From the NCBI GenBank assembly GCA_013540595.1, contig JABXKE010000002.1, positions 1,262,001 through 1,326,000 of the forward strand: a stretch of 64,000 nt of DNA, read 5' to 3'. Below the pieces are notes generated by a model. The model saw only the letters and a program-made list of their open reading frames with translations. It ran no database searches and had not been told where the DNA came from. Made by a program: the position numbers and the translations under genes. The stretch comes from Pyrodictium sp. (GTDB taxonomy: Archaea > Thermoproteota > Thermoprotei_A > Sulfolobales > Pyrodictiaceae). The first letter of the stretch is position 1, and the number at the start of each line of letters is the position of its first letter. Below, one piece after another: positions 17,291 through 25,756 of the stretch.

Positions 17291-18172
17291 CTAGTCTGCT
17301 TCGGCCTTTAGCACAATCCTCTCTTTCCTCTCTTCAGACTTTGCTTTTCCATTTTTCTGGAAGAACTTGTTCTCTATGAAGTCCTTGTAAGTACTCTTAC
17401 TCATCACTAGGCCCACAAGATAGTGAGGAAGCTCGTGGCGTATGAACACCTCCACGATTTTCGCTTCCGCCTTCCTTATAAGCTCAGCTATAGTAGATAC
17501 TGAGAGCCCCAGTTTTGCAGATAGATCCTTGAGGCTTACCTTTCTAGGGAACTGGTAGTACCCTGTAAGGTAGGCATAAAGAACAGCTAGTTCCTGCTTA
17601 TGTGTAAGCATGTAATCATACTCCTCTATACCATGCATTATCAGTATGCGGCACCCACGCTGTCTCAACTCGTTCAAAGCACTACTCTTTGACACTATTA
17701 ACTCGCACAAGAGGCCATGGGGCGAGATAACACTAGACTTCAACATCACTCCTGGAACCGGGTGTAAAACCAAGCATTTACGCTCGCCGAGAATACAGGG
17801 GCACTTAGAGGCATCAATTAAAACCCTGTAAATAGTGTTGAACTTATTGCTGTATATGACCTGGAAAGCAACACCATTCTCCTGCTTTAGCTTATTCTCA
17901 AATACCTTGAGGAGTGGCCAGGCCGCACTAACTCTCAACCATATCTCTAGATACTTCTCCTCAGGGTAGTAATGCGCTCTAAGTATCCTACCCGCTATAC
18001 CGTTAGCTATGTTTAAGACCAATTCTGAGTAGTCATTACCTCTATTACCCCCATTATATGACCCGTTATGCCCATCTAACGCGCTACTCATAACCTTCCT
18101 TAATGGACACTTGTTATTGTCCATTAAGCAGAATACTACTGTTGGCTGGCTTATCAAGTAACCACCTCTCAT
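17291..18172 (-). CDS. HTH_10 (Bat-like) transcription regulator
   Basis: About 290 residues. The C-terminal domain has the HTH_10 (bacterio-opsin activator-like) signature: LTHKQELAVLYAYLTGYY, then SLKDLSAKLGLSVSTIAELIRKAEAKI. The N-terminal half is a ligand-binding type domain with clustered cysteines, notably CPCILGERKC, which could bind a metal or react with redox signals. Its place inside the cytochrome block suggests it controls these genes. ATG 18172 is used; TTG 18157, preceded by GAGGTGG, is an alternative start. An inverted repeat at the predicted transcription start suggests self-control. Confidence 0.8.
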   Translation of the reverse strand: MRGGYLISQPTVVFCLMDNNKCPLRKVMSSALDGHNGSYNGGNRGNDYSELVLNIANGIAGRILRAHYYPEEKYLEIWLRVSAAWPLLKVFENKLKQENGVAFQVIYSNKFNTIYRVLIDASKCPCILGERKCLVLHPVPGVMLKSSVISPHGLLCELIVSKSSALNELRQRGCRILIMHGIEEYDYMLTHKQELAVLYAYLTGYYQFPRKVSLKDLSAKLGLSVSTIAELIRKAEAKIVEVFIRHELPHYLVGLVMSKSTYKDFIENKFFQKNGKAKSEERKERIVLKAEAD

Positions 18173-18243
18173 GCAGCTAATAGCGGGCTAGCGTATTGCA
18201 GTATTAAGGGTCGCCACTAGACTCATCCCCCGCCATTTAGGGT

Positions 18244-18288
18244 TTATTGCTGGGTGGCAATAACTTTTCACCAAAAATTTTATATAAA
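18244..18288 (-). promoter_or_regulatory. Regulator promoter with inverted repeat at the start site
   Basis: The TATA element TTTATATAAA (18288-18279, minus strand) is followed about 16 bases later by TTATTGC CACCCA GCAATAA (18263-18244). The repeat has perfect 7 bp arms and a 6-base spacer, and covers the expected transcription start. It is a likely operator, perhaps for the regulator itself. Confidence 0.5.
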
Positions 18289-18318
18289 CTACAACAAAAA
18301 TTAATAATAACTACAGTT

Positions 18319-19791
18319 CTACCCCGACTTCATGATCAAGAAGAGAGTTGCCGAAATAGCGGCTACGAGGACGAGTAGTAATATACAGGATGGTGGCAAG
18401 TATGGAGGAGTACGCACAGACTCTACTCTATCGCCTTCTTTCACACCGCTATGCACTACTCTAGTACTAGCCGTTGCAGCTATTGTAGCTACTCCAGTCG
18501 TGCAAGTAGTAGTGGCTTCAACACTCTCTTCCGTAGTGGGTGGACTAGCCGCCGTGCAAGAACCCGTTATGCAGTGCTGGAGAGTGTTAGAGGTAGTGTT
18601 TACGGCATGCCGCCTGCTAGGAGTTGTCCCCAGTAGTTGGCGGCCAATCTCTAGGGCTAGTTCTTCCCTGCAGTTCAGCTGCGAGGCCAGATCCGCTATT
18701 GTATTCATAAGGGACTCAATACTCTTCACGCCGCCTACTTGGTAGAGTCTTTTGAGAGCGCCTAGGTATAGGTCTGACCTACAAGCATGTAGGGAGGCTT
18801 CCCTGAGGGATTTATGTATTAGAAACCATGAATAATACTTGCTTGCAGGCAGGGAGTCAGCAATGTGTTTGTATGCTATATTGTAGAGTGTACTGCTACA
18901 GTTTTTGAGCCCAAGTAGCGCTAGTAGCTCTGCAGCCCCTTCTATGAGGGATTCATCGCCTTTTAGCTGTCCCTTACCAAGCCAGCTATGAACTGTTTCG
19001 TGTGCAACAATATGTATGAGAGCTTTTGTACTCATCGTAGACTGCTTGACGTACAACACGCTACCCAGACTATACCCAGTACCAGGCAGCACTTGGTCGT
19101 GCTCAGTAAGTGGAGCAACTACTATAGCTACTGGGCTACGGGGGCTGGGCCCAAAGACTCTCTCTAAGAAGGACGCTACGCAATATACTGCCTCTACAAC
19201 CTTGCCAGCAATGCGTAATACTGGCTCCCTGGGCGATACCACCCTAACCCCATCATAGTCTAGTACCTTATACTTCTCCGACAAAGCCAGAACAATACCA
19301 TCGTACAGGTAGTAGCTGAGCAGGAGGCCTAAGGGCACTGTATAGTTGCCATTAGAGCCGAATCCTCTGCCATCTAAAGCGGACAAAAACATGTATCCTG
19401 AGGGGTAGTAGAAGACTAGTCTCACGATGCTCTCTTGATGCCTAGGCATAGTGTTGAGGTACTTTATTAAGCTAGGGCACACGCTGTCTATGATGTAGTA
19501 AAGTGGGGCTACGAGGAGGTCTTGCGAAATGCTGCGTGTCTCACGATAAAAAGCATTTACTCCAACAATACCCGTACACTTAAAGGCCTTAGAGCCTATT
19601 TTTGCTGTAACATTCACGTACCAACCATTACGACTTGACGGCTTAAAGCTTAGAAGGATACTATCCTCTCCAGAAAAGGACGAAACATGCATGGCGAATA
19701 GCGGTAAGAGCAAAAGGAGTAGTGCTAGTAAAACTATGAGCTTCCCAGCCAATACCATCACTTCCCTGAGACCTAGAAGTCCCTCCTCCAC
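18319..19791 (-). CDS. Membrane-anchored zinc metallopeptidase
   Basis: 490 residues with an N-terminal hydrophobic signal/anchor (LIVLLALLLLLLPLFAM), a large extracytoplasmic domain and a C-terminal helix (ILLLVLVAAISATLFLIM). The active-site motif HETVH is at 264-268. A downstream glutamate at 284 in IEGAAELLA completes a gluzincin-like zinc site, resembling M1-type peptidases. The Thr/Ser-rich stretch before the last helix (about 395-465) looks like a glycosylated stalk. It lies between the HTH_10 regulator and the octaheme cytochrome and may process surface proteins such as that cytochrome; this is inference from position only. The family is not recognised more closely. Confidence 0.65.
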   Translation of the reverse strand: MEEGLLGLREVMVLAGKLIVLLALLLLLLPLFAMHVSSFSGEDSILLSFKPSSRNGWYVNVTAKIGSKAFKCTGIVGVNAFYRETRSISQDLLVAPLYYIIDSVCPSLIKYLNTMPRHQESIVRLVFYYPSGYMFLSALDGRGFGSNGNYTVPLGLLLSYYLYDGIVLALSEKYKVLDYDGVRVVSPREPVLRIAGKVVEAVYCVASFLERVFGPSPRSPVAIVVAPLTEHDQVLPGTGYSLGSVLYVKQSTMSTKALIHIVAHETVHSWLGKGQLKGDESLIEGAAELLALLGLKNCSSTLYNIAYKHIADSLPASKYYSWFLIHKSLREASLHACRSDLYLGALKRLYQVGGVKSIESLMNTIADLASQLNCREELALEIGRQLLGTTPSRRHAVNTTSNTLQHCITGSCTAASPPTTEESVEATTTCTTGVATIAATASTRVVHSGVKEGDRVESVRTPPYLPPSCILLLVLVAAISATLFLIMKSG

Positions 19792-19897
19792 TTAACACTT
19801 CAACCTAGCCTAATAGGGCGTCTTGGAGGATTGAGAAGGGAGAGAGAAGCAGGAGAGAGCTAAAAAGGGCTGGATCTGGGTCCTAACTTAAGAGCAG

Positions 19898-22501
19898 TCA
19901 CTTCTTTTTGTAGAATACTGCTACGACTGCTGCTACTATGGCAATTATTATAGCTATTACTCCTAGTATGTATGCTGACCTCGCCATACCCTCTACACTA
20001 CTCTTTAGGCTCTCAACTTTCTCCTCTAACGTGCTCACCTTAGTGCCTACGTCTTCAGCGGCCTTCTTAGCTGATGCAGCTGCTTCTTTAGCTGTACCAG
20101 CCTCAGTCTTAGCCTCCTCAACCCTTGACTGTAGCTGCTCTAGTCTCTGTAGTGTGGCCTCAATATCTGCTATCATCTTCTCAATCTGCTCCTTCTGGGG
20201 CCCTGCCGGTAGTTGCTGGGCCAGCTGCTTCAACTGGGTCATTAGCTCTTCTATGTTAGCTTTTACTGTGCCGATGTCCTGTTGTAGTAGCTCGCTACTC
20301 TTCGCAAACTCCGCCTCTAGCTTGCTTAGCTGCTGTACTAGTGCTGGCACCTGGGCCTCTAGAGCCTTTAATTGCTGTTGTAGCTGCTGTATCTGCTGCT
20401 GTATCTGTGCTATCTGTGTAGCCAGGCCTGGTGTGTATGGTGCACCAGCAGCCTGGGCCTTTAGTGCCTCTAGCTCTAGCTGTAGAGCGCGTAGCTTTAG
20501 TGCTGTCTCGAGATAGGAGGTCATCCTTCCAAGCTTGTCCATGACGGTGTCGACTATACCGAACCAGTGTGCAAAGTCTGGGCCCATCATGAAGGCGCCG
20601 TTCCTCCACCTTCTGCCCTCGTGGTGCCAGATGTAGTACCACATGATCTCCATGTACTCATCGAGTATGTTCTTGTTGTCGTGTATGCCTAGCTCCCACG
20701 CCATCTTTAGTAGTGTGTTAGCATACCTTGCAACTATATCGTAGTCTATCATGTTGTTGTCTGCTGTGCGGAAGAAGTTCCTCGCCCATTGATCGCTGTG
20801 GCACACACTACAAACCTTTATCATTTCCTCGCGATGTTCTTTTAGCTCTCCAGTATACTCTATTGTGAGTAGCCTTGGGAATCCTAGTTCTCCAGGCTTA
20901 TATCCCTCCTTAATCTCTACACCCATGAATACTGGGTACTTGTATGGCGAGTTCTCTGGTATCTTCTCGGCAGCAGCGTAGACATCCTCCATTGTGCCTT
21001 TAAGCACGCTATACCCTCCGAGGAAGAGGGATACCTGCATCTTGTCTGGTATCACTGGCCTGGGGTGGCTGAAGAAGTGCATTTGATCCCATACAAGCCT
21101 CTTGGCTAGGTCGTGTGTACCCTCAACAACAATCTTCTCGTTACCAGCTTGGTCTACGACACTTATAGTGCTTATGTGGCATGTAGCGCATGTTGGAGCG
21201 TTGAAGTCCACGCCTACACGCCATGGTAGGCGCTCCCAGTTCCAGTCCTCACCATAAGCATTCTCTATGTTGCCGTGCTTGCTCTCCTCATAGATCTCAA
21301 TGTGTGGGTGGTCGTAACCTAGGTGGCACTGGCCACAAGTCCAAGGCTTGCGCGCCTGCTTAATGCTGAAGAGGTGCCTGGGGTGACACGCTGTACAAGT
21401 GCCTATGCTGCCGTCTGGGTCTACGCGTGCTGCACCGTTATTTGGCCAGCCCCAGTAAGCCATCCTAGTTACCTGCATACCCTTAACATTGGCTGTTTCA
21501 ACCTTGTAGGGCACAACTACGCTGCCGTGGCACTCGAGGCATGCATGGTAGACGTAGCTGTTCCCGAACCAGTCGTGACTCATTATGTTTGATATACTCT
21601 GGGGCTTCTGGCCCATGGCGTTGACTGATACTGTTATGTTTAGTCTTGGTACGAGTGTTGTGTTTAGTACGCCGCTGGCAGGCCACAGAGGTGATATCCA
21701 TTTCTTCCAGTCATAGTCGTATGGTGTTACCATGCCAGTAGCTTCTTTGACCATATTTATAATCTTCATGTCCTCATCAGTGGCCTTACCGTTTAGATAG
21801 TTAAATACTGCCGTGGCTAGTCTCTTGTAGAAGTCCCAGTAGACGGGGTCTTTGCCTCTCTGCTTTGTTAGGTATGGCGGGAAGTACTCCTCGTAGAGTT
21901 GCTTTGCTGTTGTATCACCAAACGGGTCAGCGCCAAGCATGTTCTTTGCATAGGCTAATATGCCCTCATACCACGGCATAACTGGCGACATGAGGGACCC
22001 AGTAGCGTGCCATGTCCAGCTTATCTCGACATTCTCCTTTGGGTGGCACTGCCCACAGTCCTTCCTCGTGACGATGGTTACAATGTTGAAGCCGAAGTGG
22101 TTTACTACGTCAGGCCTGTCCTGGTCAGCGTACATGCCGTGACACTCGTAGCAGCCGACAACCTTGTTGTAGTCCTTGAACTTATCACTTATCTTGCCTA
22201 TCCACTCATCCGCGCCTATGGCCTCGTAAATTTCTGCTGCATCGCTGGCTGGCTCCTTGGAGTGCATGCTGTTAAGCCACTCATACACTATACCTGGCGT
22301 ATACTGGATGTGGCACCCCAGACAAGTCTTTGTCTCCTGGCTCACCTGATCGCTTGCAAGGAGTTCTTGGACTTTTTGGACTGCGGTATCACCAAACTCT
22401 GGCTCATGGCCTTCATAGCCAGTAGCGAGGGCTACTTGGCCTATTGTTGGGAGGACTATGGTTGCTATTACAAGGAGAGCCATTAGGAAGTGTCTACTCA
22501 T
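19898..22501 (-). CDS. Octaheme HAO-like cytochrome c with coiled-coil stalk and membrane anchor
   Basis: 867 residues with a signal peptide and eight heme motifs, with first cysteines at 60, 117, 149, 321, 369, 389, 438 and 564. YEESKHG (404-410) and the C-terminal helical segment HHEGRRWRNGAFMMGPDF (626-643) are hallmarks of the hydroxylamine oxidoreductase (HAO) family. The enzyme would act outside the membrane on nitrogen compounds such as nitrite or hydroxylamine, or on other acceptors. The GPD-F-AHW position carries Phe where bacterial HAO has, as I recall, the Tyr of GPDY, favouring a reductive enzyme. Residues about 660-835 form a Gln/Leu-rich coiled coil, then a helix (844-864) and KKK. 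GGGGGAGG precedes the ATG. Confidence 0.88.
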   Translation of the reverse strand: MSRHFLMALLVIATIVLPTIGQVALATGYEGHEPEFGDTAVQKVQELLASDQVSQETKTCLGCHIQYTPGIVYEWLNSMHSKEPASDAAEIYEAIGADEWIGKISDKFKDYNKVVGCYECHGMYADQDRPDVVNHFGFNIVTIVTRKDCGQCHPKENVEISWTWHATGSLMSPVMPWYEGILAYAKNMLGADPFGDTTAKQLYEEYFPPYLTKQRGKDPVYWDFYKRLATAVFNYLNGKATDEDMKIINMVKEATGMVTPYDYDWKKWISPLWPASGVLNTTLVPRLNITVSVNAMGQKPQSISNIMSHDWFGNSYVYHACLECHGSVVVPYKVETANVKGMQVTRMAYWGWPNNGAARVDPDGSIGTCTACHPRHLFSIKQARKPWTCGQCHLGYDHPHIEIYEESKHGNIENAYGEDWNWERLPWRVGVDFNAPTCATCHISTISVVDQAGNEKIVVEGTHDLAKRLVWDQMHFFSHPRPVIPDKMQVSLFLGGYSVLKGTMEDVYAAAEKIPENSPYKYPVFMGVEIKEGYKPGELGFPRLLTIEYTGELKEHREEMIKVCSVCHSDQWARNFFRTADNNMIDYDIVARYANTLLKMAWELGIHDNKNILDEYMEIMWYYIWHHEGRRWRNGAFMMGPDFAHWFGIVDTVMDKLGRMTSYLETALKLRALQLELEALKAQAAGAPYTPGLATQIAQIQQQIQQLQQQLKALEAQVPALVQQLSKLEAEFAKSSELLQQDIGTVKANIEELMTQLKQLAQQLPAGPQKEQIEKMIADIEATLQRLEQLQSRVEEAKTEAGTAKEAAASAKKAAEDVGTKVSTLEEKVESLKSSVEGMARSAYILGVIAIIIAIVAAVVAVFYKKK

Positions 22502-22604
22502 GTTTCCTCCCCCAGAGCCAAGCCAGTATTTCTTTATGGCCTACCTATACATAGTATCCAGATAGTCAATGGTAGTAGTATATCGAATACTTTTAGGGTT
22601 ACAA

Positions 22605-22618
22605 CCTTAAAATTTCGG
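22605..22618 (-). promoter_or_regulatory. Promoter of the octaheme cytochrome gene
   Basis: On the minus strand CCGAAA (BRE-like) runs into ATTTTAAGG (TATA). Transcription should start near 22580, leaving a leader of about 80 bases before ATG 22501. It may also serve the downstream peptidase. Confidence 0.45.
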
Positions 22619-22686
22619 TGAGCCATGCTGTTAGGTTGTTCAAGGCGTGATTAGGAATAGTAGATGGGGTGGTCTAACCTTTATCT

Positions 22687-23592
22687 CTACTCTCTCCTAT
22701 ATGGCCTGCCTATGTGTGCTGGCGGCCTAGATTTTCCTATGAACCCAGCTGTGACTATGAGTGTTGCAATGTAGGGTATTGTGTTGAGTAGTGGTATTGG
22801 TATTATTGCCTTTATTGTGCCTATGTTCTTTACCCACTCGCCGAGGGTCCAGAAGAAGCCGAAGAGCCCGCTTCCTGCCAGGGCTAGTACTGGGTTCCAG
22901 TTTGCGAAGTTAACTATCGCTAGTGCTATGAAGCCCCTGCCTGCTGGAAGCTCTTTTGTTATCGCTGCCAGCCAGTCTATGCTCAGAAAGGCGCCGGCTA
23001 ACCCAGAAAGGGCTGCTCCAACAATTGTTGCCGCTAATTGCACTCTCTCCACGTGTACTCCAACACTTTCTGCCGCGTCTGGCTTCTCGCCTACTGCGCG
23101 TATCTTGAGGCCTACCCCAGTCTTGTAGAGCACGTAGTAGCTTACAACAGCTATCACTATAGCAGCTATAAAGGTGGGCGAGACCCCTAGCCCGGGGATC
23201 CTCGGTACTTTGGCTTCTGGTGGCGGTGTATAGTAGCCTCTTACACCCCATAGTGCCTCTATGCCGAAGGCCACGAAGCCTAGAGCGAAGATGTTTATGC
23301 CAAGCCCACTGATAATCTGGTCCCCCTTGAGGTACACTGAGATCCAGCCATGCAGTAGCCCGATCAGTGCCCCCACAAGGACTCCTGCAAGCAAGCCCGC
23401 GAGTGGGCCCCAGGCCTCAGCTGCTGCTACGGCTGTAAAGCCTGCTAGCAACATTATTCCTTCGAGGCCTATGTTGACTACTCCTGCTAGCTCTGTTATG
23501 ATCTCGCCTATAGCTGCTAGTAATAGTGGCGTCATAGAGAACGTTGTGAGCCTAGCCACCTCAGCAAGCTGCAAGAGGGCCTCAACTGGCAA
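22687..23592 (-). CDS. ABC transporter permease, nucleoside/BMP type (second permease)
   Basis: A 301-residue inner-membrane permease of the branched-chain/ribose superfamily, NupQ/YufQ-like. It has GEIITELAGVVNIGLEGIMLLAGF near the N-terminus, GDQIISGLGINIFALGF, and the cytoplasmic loop AVGEKPDAAESVGVHVERVQL that contacts the ATPase. Its length and motifs are complete. It overlaps the end of the first permease by about 11 bases. The usual partners, an ATPase with two nucleotide domains and a BMP-type binding lipoprotein, are not in this window. The transporter can work only if they are encoded elsewhere. Confidence 0.82.
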   Translation of the reverse strand: MPVEALLQLAEVARLTTFSMTPLLLAAIGEIITELAGVVNIGLEGIMLLAGFTAVAAAEAWGPLAGLLAGVLVGALIGLLHGWISVYLKGDQIISGLGINIFALGFVAFGIEALWGVRGYYTPPPEAKVPRIPGLGVSPTFIAAIVIAVVSYYVLYKTGVGLKIRAVGEKPDAAESVGVHVERVQLAATIVGAALSGLAGAFLSIDWLAAITKELPAGRGFIALAIVNFANWNPVLALAGSGLFGFFWTLGEWVKNIGTIKAIIPIPLLNTIPYIATLIVTAGFIGKSRPPAHIGRPYRRE

Positions 23593-24541
23593 CAGTCTCC
23601 ACCTCCTTTACGAGCCTAGCCCTCCTCCTAGCCTGGATTGTGCGTATGAGGCCTGGAGCAGCCAGAGAGATGATTATGACGCCCTGTACAGCCTTCACCA
23701 TCTCGAGCGGGACCCCTGCCTCTATCTGCATACCCCTAGCGCCCACTTTGAGGGCTGCAACAAAGATTGAGGCTGGTATTATTGCGAGGGGATGATTTAG
23801 GCCCATGAGTGACACTGTTATACCGTCAAAGCCTAGGCCGAGGAGGTTGGAGAGCCCAGTAGTTATAGCGTAGTGTGGAGGCCTGCCAGTAACCTCTAGG
23901 AAGCCCGCTAGCCCTGCGGCTATTCCACCCACAATGAATGATGCGAGTATTGAGCGCTCAACTCTTATCCCAGCATACCTGGCAGCATCAGGGTTTAGTC
24001 CAGTAGCTCTTATCTCGTAGCCTATCACTGTGTGCCATAGGATGTAGTATACTGCTACGACAAAGGCTACAGCTACTATTATTGCTGCAGAGAGCTCTGT
24101 ACCCTTGATGAGTAGTGGTAGCCTAGCCTGTGGCGGTACTGGGATAGTCTTCGATGGATCGTGCGGGTCTGCTATCTGGTAAGTCCTCATGTACTCTACT
24201 ATCCAGAAGGCTACCCAATTCAGCATTATGGTACTAACAACCTCGTTTACTCCACGTCTGGCCTTCAGTATGCCTGCTATAGCAGCAAATGCTACTGCTA
24301 AGCCCACGCCAGCAAGGAGGCCTAGGGGGAAGTAGAGGAAGCCCGGGAGAGGCAAAGCAGCAACGAGGACTGCGCCTAGGGCTCCAAGGTAGAGCTGGCC
24401 CTCAGCACCAATATTGAAGACTCCTGCTCGCACACCAACAGCGAATGTTAGGGCTGTAAGCATTATTGGTGCTGCAAAGCTTAGTGTTGAAGAGAAGTAG
24501 TACGTGTCGAGGAAGGAGTACTCGAAGAGAGACTTAAACGC
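23582..24541 (-). pseudogene. ABC transporter permease, nucleoside/BMP type (first permease), 5' truncated
   Basis: The frame from ATG 24463 gives 293 residues of a NupP/YufP-like permease, with VGVRAGVFNIGAEGQLYLGALGAV and the ATPase-contact loop ATGLNPDAARYAGIRVERSIL. Family-like sequence continues upstream of that ATG in the same frame without a start codon: LEAFKSLF, then TLSFAAPIMLTALTF. It stops near 24541. Intact homologues have roughly 60-90 more residues at the N-terminus. The 5' end, and presumably the ATPase and binding protein genes that normally precede it, are gone. What follows is the tail of an unrelated ATP-grasp gene on the other strand. Confidence 0.75.
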
Positions 24542-24546
24542 CTCTA

Positions 24547-24669
24547 AAGAATGGAGACTACTATGTAGTGGAAGTTAATGCCTCACCATTATGGCGTGGG
24601 CTTCAGCAGGCAACAAATATTGATCCTGCAAAGCACATAATAAGAGAAGTTGTAAGGCTACTTAGGCAA
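24547..24669 (+). pseudogene. C-terminal remnant of an ATP-grasp (RimK-like) ligase
   Basis: In one plus-strand frame, 24547-24669 reads KNGDYYVVEVNASPLW and then RGLQQATNIDPAKHIIREVV, ending LLRQ and a stop. This is the closing segment of RimK/LysX-type ATP-grasp ligases, including the metal-binding Glu and Asn of the VEVN motif. No upstream part exists; an in-frame stop lies just before it. The rest of the gene has been removed at the same point where the permease gene loses its 5' end. Confidence 0.7.
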
Positions 24670-24880
24670 TGAAAACAAACGAACGGATTAAGAAAAATCG
24701 ACATGCTGTATCAGCTGTCCTGGCCCTCTTCATCAGTATAGGCATAGAATAATCCGCTGAGCCGGCGAAGCTTCATCACTAACAATACAATGTACAATAT
24801 CTAATTATAGGACTACTCCATGTGTTACAGTCCTCTAAAACCTCCTATAGCTTAACTATAGTTTTTCATTAGTTTAAAAC
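24670..24880. other. Non-coding gap between ATP-grasp remnant and PCNA
   Basis: AT-rich and convergent-side sequence. I see no gene, tRNA or clear hairpin here. Confidence 0.5.
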
Positions 24881-25630
24881 TTATACAGCCTTAGGTGCGA
24901 GCAGGTACTCGACTTTTCCTCCAGCAGGCAACTGGAACTGTAGCCGAAGCGGCATATCTGATGAAAACTCTATTGTTATCATGTCAGCAACCTTGGTTAG
25001 CGAGAGTATGTGCTTGAGATAGTCTATGCTGTAAGCAGACTTGCTAGGCTCTTTGACCTCGTACTCTACAACTGCAGGCGTATCACTCCTAATTTTTGTC
25101 TCCGATACAGTAGCACCTATACCACGTATTATGAATAATGTTTCATCTTTCGCTTCTAGTTCAACTGTGTCACCAACAGCTTCAGCGTCCTTTAGTGCAT
25201 TCTTAAATGGATCAACTATCATTGATAACTTTACTGTGAATTCAAATCCCGCTTCAGGTATCTCAGGTAGTGGGACGTCAAGGTTAAGAACCTTGAACCT
25301 CTTTATGGTTGTCCCTACGATAGACCACCTAACATCCTCATCTGTAACCTCTATGTCTAGCTTATCACCCTTTTTGCCACGCTTAATTATCTTTGCTGTA
25401 TTTGTCACATTAAACCCAAGCTTAACCTCGTCACCTTCAACTTCATATTCTATAAAGCTTTCCGGGGGAAGTTCTATCGTTATTAGTGCTACGTGTGCTG
25501 GGTCTAAAGCTATTGCCTTAACCCCTTCGGGCTTGATGATCATTGCCACTTCGTCAACTATTTTCGATAACGACTCTAGAATGTTATAGAATGATTTTGC
25601 ATCGGGATAAGATAGTCTAGCCTTACCCAT
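24881..25630 (-). CDS. pcn: PCNA sliding clamp
   Basis: A 249-residue DNA clamp. The two-fold repeated PCNA architecture is visible, with ALDPAHVALITIELP in the centre loop region, the interdomain connector near VPLPEIPEA, and the C-terminal PLRLQFQLPAGGKVEYLLAP. It encircles DNA and tethers polymerase, ligase and FEN1 through their PIP motifs. Crenarchaea often have three PCNA paralogues that form a heterotrimer, so this may be one of several. ATG 25630 follows GGTAGGAG. It is divergent from the GGPP synthase gene. Confidence 0.93.
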   Translation of the reverse strand: MGKARLSYPDAKSFYNILESLSKIVDEVAMIIKPEGVKAIALDPAHVALITIELPPESFIEYEVEGDEVKLGFNVTNTAKIIKRGKKGDKLDIEVTDEDVRWSIVGTTIKRFKVLNLDVPLPEIPEAGFEFTVKLSMIVDPFKNALKDAEAVGDTVELEAKDETLFIIRGIGATVSETKIRSDTPAVVEYEVKEPSKSAYSIDYLKHILSLTKVADMITIEFSSDMPLRLQFQLPAGGKVEYLLAPKAV

Positions 25631-25756
25631 ACACTCCTACCCCAACTCTCTATCAGTGGACTAGATAGGGTATAAGAGTGAGGCCCCACAACACATGTAT
25701 GCCAGGAAGCTCTAGAGCTAGACATTAGCGGTAGAGAAGAGAAGGCTGATAAGACA

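Noticed and set aside
24463-24541. ATG 24463 as the natural start of the permease
   Set aside because: Family sequence clearly continues upstream in frame.
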